This document shows, piece by piece, positions 54,834 through 64,000 of a stretch of 64,000 nucleotides of DNA. The notes under the pieces were generated by a model that worked only from the letters and a program-made list of their open reading frames with translations, made no database searches and was not told where the DNA came from. Numbering within the stretch: the stretch's first letter is position 1; every line of letters begins with the position of its first letter. A program made the translations under genes and the position numbers. Origin of the DNA: Eublepharis macularius (taxonomy: Eukaryota; Chordata; Lepidosauria; Squamata; Eublepharidae); NCBI RefSeq assembly GCF_028583425.1, contig NC_072800.1:90286501-90350500 (forward strand), given 5' to 3'.

Positions 54834-56378
54834 TTAGATTCTCTGTCGATACCTAAACTGGATATCATGAGAAGGATGTGCGATTCCAATCCCACAGTGG
54901 CTTGCATCTACTGGCGGTATGTTCTCTTCCTTGTTAACCAGTTCCATATCAAAGTATGTGACCATCAACATCACAAACATCTTCATTTCACTAACAGCAA
55001 AAAATCGCCCGGGGCACATGGAAGGTCCACCCCCCCCCCATTGCATGCTGTAATAATTTAACTTTTCCCCATTCTTATAAAACTCTTTTTTCATGCCATC
55101 TGGGTTCAAGAACCTGTCATATTTGAAAGTCTGAGGATCAGGGTAGATTTCGGGATCCATGTGCAGGCCAATGAATGGGAAAAGAATGAGCTGGTCTCCT
55201 TTCCACAAGCTGTATTCTCTCCCATCTGCCATTGTAAGGTCCATATCCTCCATTATGCTTCTGAACAGAAATGAACTTACTCTCATACGCAGAGTTTCCT
55301 GTATTGCGCTGTCCAGAAGTGGAGTCTTTATTGTTTCCAAGGACACATTGATCAAGGGGCTGCCTGGCTTGACCTCCTGATCAGTTTCCTTCAGGATTCG
55401 GTCTACTTCTTCCTTCACTGCCTTCATCACTTCTGGATGTTTCAGGAGATGCACAAAAAGCCAGAAGGTAGCTGGTCCGATGTTAGCTTGTGATGCCCAA
55501 AACAGTGTAAACATGAATTGGTTCCGCATCTTTTCTGCCATCCCAGCTTTACTCATCTGCTGGTCAACCTTCGCTATCCAGTTGCTGATATTATCTTTTT
55601 GTGATAGCTTTTTTACAGACAGCACATCCCAGAAGAAGTTTCTCAATCTCTCCATCTCCTTCTTGCTCAGGGGATCCATTATGCCAGAGACCATTTGAGG
55701 GAGGTACTTATCAAATTTCTGAAAATCTTCAAACCACTCTCCACACTGGGTTGTTGTATGATCCTTAGAAGTTTCTTTGCTAACTCCACTTTGGGGGGGA
55801 TCGGTTCCAAACAAAGTCATGAAAGAAGCTTGGAACATGGCTTTGTAGCTGAAGTGGAGGACACCGTCCTGCTGCCATGGCCTCTCCCTGTCGCCTGAGC
55901 CCAGACCACAAAATATCACAGTCTTCAAGTTCTCCATCATCACCTGGTTCAAATCAGCTAAATTCTTACCTCTGAGATATTTCTTGTTAATTGTTTCCTT
56001 AACCTTATGGTAAGATTTTCGTGGGTGGAAACCAAATACATTGAACACGATTGTGGAACCAAAGGTATTAAAATCCAGCCTGTCCTTTGATTTCTTTATT
56101 ATAGTCCCGTAAGTGTGAGGGTTCATCACAAAATTTAAATAATTGCCGCCAACCAGCACTGTGAAAATATCCCCATGTTTCTTCTGCATCTTTTCCAAAA
56201 ACTCTACGGTGTTCTTCTTGAAATTTAAGCCGTGTCCTAGCCATGGAATGAGGCCTTTGTCCAATGGAGGTTCTTTATGTCTCCTCTTGCGGAAGGCTCC
56301 TGCCAAGTAAAGCCCTCCCAGTATGGCAGAAAAGAGGGATGCTAGAAGAGCACAAAGCACAGACTCCCAGAAATGCAT
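54834..56378 (-). CDS. CYP8B1: CYP8B1-like sterol 12-alpha-hydroxylase, copy 3, altered haem loop
   Basis: 514 residues, single exon, starting MHFWESVLCA at 56378 below the TATA box. It has the membrane anchor, hinge (EPPLDKGLIPWLGHG), I-helix region FWASQANIGPATFW, ETLRM, FKYDRFLNPDG and the haem region QWGGGGPSMCPGRFFA. Compared with copy 2 (PWGAGPSMC) the loop has Gln for Pro and one extra Gly, which shifts the Trp one place from the Cys. The extra codon lies in a 10-C run (55030-55039), a typical slippage or sequencing-error site. It shares FCGLGSGD and MRVSSFLFRSI with copy 1 and so is its sister. If the loop is real, activity may be reduced or changed; the rest of the protein looks under constraint. 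Expected role as for copy 2. Confidence 0.9.
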   Translation of the reverse strand: MHFWESVLCALLASLFSAILGGLYLAGAFRKRRHKEPPLDKGLIPWLGHGLNFKKNTVEFLEKMQKKHGDIFTVLVGGNYLNFVMNPHTYGTIIKKSKDRLDFNTFGSTIVFNVFGFHPRKSYHKVKETINKKYLRGKNLADLNQVMMENLKTVIFCGLGSGDRERPWQQDGVLHFSYKAMFQASFMTLFGTDPPQSGVSKETSKDHTTTQCGEWFEDFQKFDKYLPQMVSGIMDPLSKKEMERLRNFFWDVLSVKKLSQKDNISNWIAKVDQQMSKAGMAEKMRNQFMFTLFWASQANIGPATFWLFVHLLKHPEVMKAVKEEVDRILKETDQEVKPGSPLINVSLETIKTPLLDSAIQETLRMRVSSFLFRSIMEDMDLTMADGREYSLWKGDQLILFPFIGLHMDPEIYPDPQTFKYDRFLNPDGMKKEFYKNGEKLNYYSMQWGGGGPSMCPGRFFAVSEMKMFVMLMVTYFDMELVNKEENIPPVDASHCGIGIAHPSHDIQFRYRQRI

Positions 56379-56435
56379 CACTGGTGTGCAGGGTGGAAAT
56401 GATTTAGTCAAGGGAAATGGAAATCCACAGCTCAT

Positions 56436-56441
56436 CTTATA
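56436..56441 (-). promoter_or_regulatory. TATA box of CYP8B1 copy 3
   Basis: TATAAG on the minus strand, about 60 bp upstream of the ATG. Just upstream (56461-56466) copy 3 alone has AGGTCA, a nuclear-receptor half-site, where copies 1 and 2 have ACATCA and AGATCA. Confidence 0.6.
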
Positions 56442-56807
56442 CAGCACTGAATCAGAGGGCAGGTCAGGGTTGGATTGCCTAATTCTGTGTTTTGGCTGTC
56501 AAGGGTGGTTTTCTGGAGTCATTTCCAGATCACCACACAATATTGATTTGTACTTCCAATGTAATGATGTTGTTCTATTTCTCAAACAAAATATGATGCT
56601 TGGTGAGTTTCTCTGTAAGTGGTATTATCATTGGAGTGACATTTGTCTCGTTGACATGTTATTTATATAGTATGGTTGCTACCAACTCTCTGATTCAGCC
56701 AGAGTGTTACCTCATCGCTCAATCTGTGCTGTCAGCATTCATGTGGAAATGCTTTCTGAGTAAACATGCCCTTATTTTCTGAGTAATTATGTGCTCATTT
56801 CCAAAGT

Positions 56808-59800
56808 GTGCTGAACAGGTTACAGAGGCTCGGGGACTCAGGATTAACCCCGGCCAAAGCAGTGGAGCAGCATGGATTTACAGTTGAAACAGGGACAGAT
56901 ACTTTGGATGAGAGTGGATTGGGAGCAGTGGCCAGACCAAGCATCCCAGATAGTGGCCAGATGCCACAGCTACCCGCACCCAAGAAAAGGAAACAGTCAG
57001 TGTTGGTGGATTTACAAATACAGGAGGGTAATGGAATTCCCTCTGGTAAAGAGCAAGTCCTGGTGGATTATACAGTTGAGGAGGAGACTAGTACCACGAA
57101 CACAAGCAACTCGGATGTTGCTGCTGGGCCAGTGTACCCAGGTGGGAGCCAGACACCACAACAAACAGGATTGGGATGGCATCCTACGCAAGAGCAATTA
57201 GCCCAAGTGCTGAAAATGCAGGAGGAATGGGAGCATGCATTGAAATTACAACAGGAGTGTGAGCGAAAACTCCTTATAGCACAAGAAATGATTAGCTCAC
57301 TGGGGGGCCCGGTGAGAGAAGTGCAAGTAGAACACAAAGAGTTAAAGCCAGAGACTATTCTCCAGCTGGCACAGCCAAGGAAACGAGAGGGAGCCCTTCA
57401 AAGTAATCAGGTACTCGTAAGTACAGTGGAGCAAATGCCTTCAGAGAGTAGAAGGTCGATTCCAACGATTACCACAGCCCCAACAGTCCCCTTCCCCAGG
57501 CAAACGCCAATGATGGGGGGGGGGGTAAATGGGAAGCCAACTCAACCCCCCAGTTTCATGACTGTTCCTACTGTACCACCCCACACAGTGGGGTGTGGAC
57601 ACGGGGGGAATACAGTCTTTACTTATCCTTGCGACTGCCAGTAGTATCAGGGTACCAATCACCACCCCAGGGCTGAGAGTCCTATGAAGTGTACCCACCC
57701 AAATCCCATCACCCATGATGGCACAGGGCCTACTCGTAGCAACCCAGGGAACAATGGGAGGTCAGCCGGGGGGACCACCGCTTGTAAACGTTTCACTTGC
57801 TGCAACAAGTACAGGAGACCAGTGGCACTGGGAGACAAGTACCCCAAGGCATGTAACAGCCAGCCACCCCATTGAGTGTATCAGTAGGGATAGGAGTACA
57901 AATGGGCAATCCAATGCTTGGAGATACCACAGTATATCCCACTCAGAGAGTGTCCAAGGTTCAAGTACAACCTATTTATCAACCACAAAGGACCCCTATC
58001 ATCATCCCAATAGGGACAGGAGTACAAATGGACCACCTACAAATGGGAGTTCATGCAATACACCTCCTCCAAACAGCACCGTGGGGTCAAGCACACGCCG
58101 TTCACCCACAGTACGGAGGGGTGCCTCAAGCCACTCCGATGGTGTACGGAGCAAATGGAGCCTACTAAATACCCGTCATGGCGCAGGGACACATTCAGCC
58201 ATCCCCCAGAGTGGCCCCAATCCAGCAGCTGGCAGGCCATCAAGGAGCAGGAGCTCCTGGGACGAGACTGCCGCAAGAATGTTTCAAATTGGAGGCCAAG
58301 TTTGATGGGAACCCCAAAAACTTGAGATTTTTTATAGTAGAAGCCATGGTTTTTTTCCAAGATTGAGGACATTTGTTTCCTACGGAACACAGTAGGGTGA
58401 GCCATCTAGGATCTCGATTAGGGGGTCTGGCAGCCGAGTGGTATGTAACTTTGCATAATATGGGAGCACCCGAGTTGTATGACTTAAATGCTTTTGTGTA
58501 TATGCTAAGAGCTCAATTTGAAGACCCGCTAGAAGGGGAAAGGGCTCGAACAAGACTCCAAACCTTAAGACAAGGGCCCAGATCTGTAAGAGAATATGCT
58601 GCCGAATTCAGGCAACTAGCCACCAAAACTCAGGGCTATCATGAAGGAGTTAAAATTGAAGTATTCTGAAACGGATTGAATGCTGACCTGCTAGATAGAG
58701 CATTAATGCAGGACGACCCACAGACTCTATTAGGTTGGATCCAATTAGCCTGCAAGGTCGAAAACAGAACCCAAGTGGTGAGACTTGTAAGAATGCAGCA
58801 ACATGTAGGGCCAAGGAGACCAACCACTGCAGACAGGGGATGTACCCCACAAGGGCTGAGACCCCCCCTCCTAGGAACTGATAGAGATTTATGATGGAAA
58901 CAAGGACTTTGCCTACAATGTGGAGGAGGAGGACATTTCACAGCCCAGTGCCTGGCATGGCCAGTGCCAGGAGGAAGGGGTCAAGCCACGCCACAGGCCG
59001 TGGCTCCCCCTAAGCCAGAGGCTCCATCTAAGCCACCCGGCCGAAGTGCACCTCCCAAGCGTGGGAGGCCGGAAACCAGCTCGGATGCCGATGAGGGTCC
59101 CAGGGACGACGGGGAACTTATGCAGCAAGAAGCAGAGGAGAACCTCACCCAGCCGTTGGGAAACAAGACAGACCTGCTGCAAAAAGGGCCCGGCAGCAGG
59201 TTCCAAAAGAGTCAAAACCACCAGAGGTGAGAGAAAAAGGGGCCCTATTGTTTATGCCTGTGATGTTACTGAATCCAAAAAAGGGAACTCATGTGCAGGT
59301 GCAAGCGTTAATAGATTCTGGATGTTCCCAGGACTTAATATCGCTAGCCCTAGTCACAGGATTTGGACTGGAACTAACTAAACTCAAAGACCCTATAGTA
59401 TTTAAGCAAATGGACGGGTCTAGTATGAATCCTGCACCCTATAAAACTGAGCCTACCCCGACGGGCATGGGAAATCATTGGGAGAATCAAACATATATAG
59501 TCAATGATGTGGCCAAATATCCTTTGGTACTGGGAAGTTGTTGGCTATGGGGCTATGACCCATACATCAAATGGTCCACCGGGATGGTGGTCTTTAGGGG
59601 AGATCATTGTGCAAAACATGCATGGACTAAAATATGGGGGTGGGAGGCACCCTTCCCTTTAGAGACTGTGTTATTGACCACTGAGGAGGAGAAAGCCATT
59701 CCCCCCAAATATCAAGATTTAAAACAAATGTTTGATGAAAAAGAGCTCCCCTCCTCATAGAGGCATGGACTGCGCTATTGAACTCATTCCATCCATTCCA

Positions 59801-61342
59801 GGGGAAAAGTTGCCTAAAGGAAAATTGTACTCTATGAACCCAACTGAAAGAAAGGAGCTGAGAGTGTTCATTGACCAAAACTTAGAGCAAGGATTCATCT
59901 GTCCTGCCAGTTCCCCCCATGCTGCACCCATATTGTTCCACAAAAAGAAAGATGGGGGGCTGAGATTGTGCACTGACTATCATGGAATAAATGCTGTGTC
60001 CATGTCAAATGCATACCCCCTCCCCTCAATTAGAGACTTGCTCAGTGTGGTGGTGCAAGGCAAAATCTTTTTGAAACTGGACTTAAAAGATGCCTATTTC
60101 CGAGTGAGGATAAGGGAGGGGGACGGATGGAAAACTGCATTCAGCACCCCTTTGGGGCAATTCAAATACCTTGTAATGCATTTCGGCCTTCAGGGGGTGC
60201 TAGGAGTTTTTATGAATTTAATTAATGAAGTTTTGCATGAATACCTGTATAAAGGTGTTGTTGTTTATCTAGATGATGTGTTGATTTATTCTCCTGATAA
60301 AGAATCTCATGTGGAATTGGTCAGGAAGGTACTGACCGCTTTAAAGAAACACAAACTGCCAGTAAAACTGTCTAAATGTGAGTTTCATAAGGAGGAACTA
60401 GAGTTCCTGGGGTACCGGGTCTCACATCAAGGACTGAAAATGGACCCGGCCAAAATTCAAGCCGTAGTAGGGTGGGAATCACCCAAAACGAGGAGGCAGT
60501 TACAATCATTTTGGGGGTTTGTGAATTTCTACCGACCCTTTATAAAGAACTTTGCTCAAATTGCCCTTCCCTTAACGGACTTACTGAAAACAAAGGGAAG
60601 GGGGCCACAAGGGAAAAAGCCGAGTGCTAAATTTAACTGGACTGTAGAATGCCAAGAGGCTTTTGAGAAACTGAAAAAGATGTTTGTGTCAGAACCTGTG
60701 CTCCAGCACCTCAATGAGAATCGGAAATATGTGGTTCAGGTTGATGCCGGTGATACAGTACTGGGGGCTGTTTTGTTGCAATTAAATGATGATGGACAGT
60801 TGTATCCATGTGCCTATGTTTCAAAAAAGTTTTCTAACTCTGAGCACAACTGGAGCGTATGGGAGAAAGAATCTTTCGCGGTCAAATTCGCACTCACTAC
60901 CTGGAGCCATTGGTTAGAGAGGGCAAAAGTTCCATTTGAAGTATGGACTGGTCATAAAAATTTAGAAGTGTTGTGCACCCCCCATAAATTGCGCACCAAG
61001 CAGTTAAGGTGGGCAGAGTTCTTTTCAAGATTCAATTTTACGTTGAAATATTTCCCTGGCCGATCAAATTTCCTAGCTGACGCACTCTTGCGCATGCCTC
61101 AACATAACAGTCAGAAGGAAGTAGTTATTGATACTGTTTTTTTACCTGCTCATTTGGGAGAGGTGGTAACCTCGCAGACAGACTGTACAGCAAAGAAACA
61201 GTGTGAAATCTGACCTCTCTGAGTGGGAAGAGAGACTGAAAGCAGAAACCGAAAAGGAGGGGGAAGCATTTCCCAAAGCTGAACTAAAGCAGGGACAAAA
61301 TGGGCTTTGGTACAGAACGGACAAATTATACATTAAATCAAA
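56808..61342 (+). mobile_element. second chromovirus-type Ty3/gypsy relic, truncated
   Basis: Plus strand: gag with a coiled-coil N-terminal part (56808-57644), capsid (about 58260-58800, with RSVREYAAEFRQL), CCHC region (about 58905-58950), protease with ALIDSGCS (about 59227-59500), and RT plus RNase H with YLDDVLIYS (about 59760-61213). No LTR, integrase or chromodomain is present, so both ends are lost. Same clade as 26555-35884 but a different subfamily. Broken with several breaks; probably older than the other. It cuts off the upstream flank of CYP8B1 copy 3 at about 56800. Confidence 0.85.
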
Positions 61343-61655
61343 AGGAGACCTGGTGGATCTTTAAGCTTAATACAGTTAACCCGGGAGGGCTGAATATAGA
61401 CCTGGATTTTTCGCCTTATTTGTGAGGATGCCTGGGCTAATGGCACTGGACCTTTAAACAATTTTAAAGTGTTCTTTGGGTGATAGACCCGTTCCTTTAT
61501 ATGGGGTTTCTTAGGTTGTGTTTTTCACACACGCCCAGAATGGAGGACAGTTGCTGATCGTGTTCAAATGAATGGTTATTTAATTTTGGATATGTGAGTA
61601 TATTTGCAAATATAGTTCTTCCTTCTTGTGTATTGGGCTGTATAGATGTTTGATC

Positions 61656-61693
61656 CTTTGATGAAGGGTCATATATTCAAACGTATCAATACG
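61656..61693 (+). ncRNA. degenerate hammerhead-like motif
   Basis: TTGATGAAGGG, then CAAACGTATCAATACG: the CUGAUGA core has one change and the GAAA strand reads CAAA, with a neat CGTAT/ATACG stem III. It is probably a decayed upstream counterpart of the motif at 61902-61959, about 250 bp away. Confidence 0.35.
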
Positions 61694-61901
61694 ATGGTCT
61701 GTTACAGGTGGCATAAAGGATGATGGTCCCTTTAACCTACTTGGATATTGAGAATACACGTGTCCTTGATAAATGTTTACTGAAATAATTTGTTTTGTGT
61801 GAATACAACAGGTCAGTTTGGGTTTGGTGTCATATAAAGAACCTTATGTGATATTAACCGTGTATATTAATATAAGAATGTTATTTTGTTGCAGTTGTGA
61901 A

Positions 61902-61959
61902 CCAGGCCCCTGACGAAGGGGACGAAATCTGTATGTAGCCGGCCCCAGATTGGGCGTGG
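61902..61959 (+). ncRNA. hammerhead-ribozyme-like motif in Penelope-like element
   Basis: CTGACGA (61910-61916) and GAAA (61924-61927) match the two core strands. TCTG pairs with CAGA (61928-61931 with 61946-61949) as stem III. CCAGGCCC (61902-61909) pairs with GGGCGTGG (61952-61959) at seven of eight positions as stem I. Helix II is very short and imperfect. PLE terminal repeats are known to encode hammerheads of this kind. Confidence 0.6.
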
Positions 61960-62250
61960 CGCTCTCTTTTTTCATTACGTTTTTCAACGGTTTTCACATA
62001 AGAAGACTTTGTGAAGATTCATCAGTATGCCGTCGTTAAAGAATAAACATAGACGGTAGAAATCCTGGACAATCTTTATTGACTGTAATTGTACAGGTTG
62101 CATTATTAAGTTCAATTGTATTTGAAAATACTTAACTATAAGAACTAAATAATTGAGTGGTTTAATACCTTGGCTCCCGTGGGAAATTTCTCTCTTTTTT
62201 GCACTGCTTACAACGGGACCAGCCTCCTCCCCCTCTCTCTTTGTACTATT

Positions 62251-63003
62251 ATGGCTTCGTTTAAGGATGTTTTGGCTTTTTTGGCTGAAGAACAAAAAGA
62301 GATTTTGTCCGGTATGACTTCTATCTTCAAAGAGACAGACAATCCACCCAAGGATGATTGGGATACATTAAGTTTTTTGAAGTCTAAACAAGTGAAATTT
62401 GATTTGCATGCTTCCACGCTATTTGATTACCATACGTCTCAACTTATCCCACGGGGTTTAAGAATTCAAAAACCACCGGGGATGTTTGCCGATGATGAAT
62501 TATTTAAATCAGATTGGGCATCTATTTTAAATAAATGCAGCTTTGACCTCCTGCTTTTGGTAATTAGACGGTGTAAGAAGGAGAGTCAGGCATTGATAGA
62601 GGATATTCAGACAATGGAAACCTCTATTAAAGGAACGATGCCCACTCTCGAGTTTGATGCTCGTCTTAAACAAATTGAACAGCAAGTACAACAATTTGAA
62701 ACTCGCATGAAGGAACTTAAAATCAAGAAATATAAACGTGATAATTTGGATTATGCCAATAGTAGAGTTTATTTTTGGTGGGATCAGTCCAGGGTCTATA
62801 CAAGGGGACAACGGAAAGTTTCTTGGGCTAATCCTGTCAGTACTTTTTCAGATTTGGAAACGTCGGGAGTGTCTGATAGTTCGGGTGATGAAGGTCCTAG
62901 TAGTAGGAATCTTAGAACCAGAACGATTTATTCTAATCAGAGACGATCTTTTTTAGAAAGAGGCAAAAAGAAATCCTTCCAAAGAACACGGATGAAAGTT
63001 TAA
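62251..63003 (+). CDS. Penelope-like element N-terminal protein
   Basis: 250 residues from MASFKDVLAFLAEEQKE; the frame is open upstream to 62170 but without a better ATG. Helical N-terminus, a coiled coil (about residues 125-170, EQQVQQFETRMKELKIKKYK), then a basic, Ser-rich end (RNLRTRTIYSNQRRSF). The RT lead-in follows after the stop, in another frame. Such leader regions occur upstream of the RT in vertebrate PLEs; their function is poorly known. It may be a separate ORF or a decayed fusion. Confidence 0.6.
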   Translation: MASFKDVLAFLAEEQKEILSGMTSIFKETDNPPKDDWDTLSFLKSKQVKFDLHASTLFDYHTSQLIPRGLRIQKPPGMFADDELFKSDWASILNKCSFDLLLLVIRRCKKESQALIEDIQTMETSIKGTMPTLEFDARLKQIEQQVQQFETRMKELKIKKYKRDNLDYANSRVYFWWDQSRVYTRGQRKVSWANPVSTFSDLETSGVSDSSGDEGPSSRNLRTRTIYSNQRRSFLERGKKKSFQRTRMKV

Positions 63004-63194
63004 TATTTAATTTGTCCTCTCGTGAGCTGAGTGCATCAGAGATCATTGTTCTCAACAAGGGTTTGGGCTTTGTCCCAACCCCCATATATCGACCTCTTCT
63101 GACACGAGTAGACTTATTTAAGCTAGTTCGGCTTATTAAATTTAGATTTTTCTTTAAATCCCAACCGACCTCTTTATCTCAAGTAGATTCCTCA

Positions 63195-63300
63195 TTGCCA
63201 AGGAGGTTAAAGGGAGGTTAAAGATTAGGAGGTTAAAGGTTAGGACTTACACGAAAGGAGGTTAAAGGAGGTTAAAGATTAGGACTTACACGAAAGAAAC
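63195..63300. repeat. GGAGGTTAAAG-type tandem repeat
   Basis: Irregular repeats of GGAGGTTAAAG with two copies of a longer unit containing GATTAGGACTTACACGAAAG. They begin exactly where the PLE match stops. From 63301 to 63546 I see nothing. Confidence 0.8.
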
Positions 63301-63554
63301 AGACCGAAATTCCTACCCCATAAGCCCCATTCTTATAGCATCTGTTTCCTGCATTTCCTACCTCCATTCACTTCCTCATTTATTTGTTTCAAGAAACTTG
63401 TGCCTAGGTGAATTTGCCTTCTTCTGTGCTCCTCTGGTCGCGATTTGTCTTTGCTAAATTCTGATAGAGCCCCAAATGGTGGGAGGGCTGCTACAGCACT
63501 TGCACTTCAGGAGGATTTACCAGAAATTAACTGATTGATGGAAATGGTGTTTAC

Positions 63555-63808
63555 CAGGGCTTTTTTTATGGGAAAAGAGGTGGTGGAACTCAGTGAGTTG
63601 CCCTAGGAGAAAATGGTCACATGGCTGGCGGCCCCGCCCCTGATCTTCAGACAGAGGGGAGTTTAGATTGCCCTCTGTGCCGTGACGCGGAGGGCAATCT
63701 AAACTCCCCTCTGTCTGGAGATCAAGGGGCGGGGCTACCAGCCATGTGACCATTTTCAAGAGGTTCCAGAACTCCGTTCCATCGCGTTCCAGCTGAAAAA
63801 AAGCCCTG
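63555..63808. mobile_element. small foldback hAT element (MITE), 254 bp
   Basis: Ends CAGGGCTTTTTTT and its exact inverse, with an exact 8-bp target duplication GTGTTTAC (63547-63554 and 63809-63816). A long inner palindrome (about 63630-63735) pairs CAGAGGGGAGTTTAGATTGC with its complement around a short GC-rich loop. No coding capacity. From 63817 to 64000 I see nothing. Confidence 0.92.
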
Positions 63809-64000
63809 GTGTTTACCCTGAATGTTACTTAGGATGCAATCATAAACTGTGTTACAGTTTTGTAAACCCATTGACTTCAATGGATTTAGAAGCGTGTCAG
63901 AACCGTGGCTAGATAGTATCCTTACTCCAGTCTGCCTTCTGCAATTAGACAATAGTCCATTGTTTCCAAAAAGCATTTAATGAAGAAAAAGATCATTATA

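Larger units (their letters stand above)
61350..63300 (+). mobile_element. Penelope-like element, 5' part
   Basis: Terminal-repeat-like leader (about 61350-62160) with two hammerhead-type motifs, a coding start at 62251, and the beginning of the RT polyprotein after 63003 (NLSSRELSASEIIVLNKGLG, then FVPTP), the conserved lead-in to the PLE RT. The copy stops near 63190 in simple repeats; RT core and endonuclease are missing. The left boundary is set where the chromovirus match ends and is uncertain by about 20 bp. It is a different subfamily from 10522-11916. Confidence 0.8.

Noticed and set aside
56808-57644. A domesticated RTL/PEG10-type gag gene
   Set aside because: The frame continues into a broken gag-pol series of the same element; no sign of isolated preservation.

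Overview
The window looks like squamate reptile (lizard-type) nuclear DNA. The reasons are 5S rRNA-headed SINEs, CR1 3' ends with the ATTCTATG tail, young L1, Penelope-like elements, hAT foldback elements, and chromovirus, Gmr1-like and Ty1/copia LTR elements, all around a single-exon vertebrate P450. No bacterial features, rRNA operon, functional tRNA gene or CRISPR array was seen.

The only host protein genes are three minus-strand, intronless copies of a CYP8B1-like sterol 12-alpha-hydroxylase, the bile-acid enzyme that directs synthesis toward cholic acid. Copy 1 (8660-10195) has two in-frame stops. Copy 2 (20053-21594) is open with a normal haem loop. Copy 3 (54834-56378) is open but has an extra glycine in the haem loop, next to a 10-C run. 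Each has a TATA box 54-61 bp upstream of the ATG and the same old L1 tail downstream, so the genes spread by segmental duplication. Copies 1 and 3 also share a second block (4098-7036 and 46976-53875) and are each other's closest relatives; copy 2 is more distant. A fatty-acid desaturase retrocopy (about 1005-1870) sits inside an LTR element.

Layout. 1-5019: Gmr1-like LTR element in minus orientation carrying the FADS fragment. 5020-7360: duplicated spacer with a MITE, CR1 and 5S SINEs. 7365-13225: copy 1 unit, with a Penelope-like insertion (10522-11916) and a CR1 (12405-12849). 13226-16654: no gene seen, two SINE pieces. 16655-19285: 5S SINE plus CR1, split by a hAT element that itself contains another transposon. 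19320-23308: copy 2 unit with a PIF/Harbinger-like insert. 23570-36727: degraded Ty1/copia element holding a hAT (25030-25766) and a nearly whole chromovirus (26555-35884), which in turn holds a twin-primed L1 (30786-33982). 37152-46897: 5'-truncated L1 containing a full-length L1 (39198-45376) with open ORF1 and ORF2. 46976-53875: second copy of the spacer, with a solo LTR where the first copy has a full LTR element, a 3.76-kb giant foldback hAT (48364-52121) and another solo LTR. 53876-56807: copy 3 unit. 56808-61342: a second chromovirus relic. About 61350-63300: 5' part of a Penelope-like element with hammerhead-type motifs. 63555-63808: small perfect-ended hAT foldback.

Most of the sequence is therefore a nested record of transposition between CYP8B1 copies. 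Percentages quoted are hand counts; family names come from recognising motifs, not from database searches.
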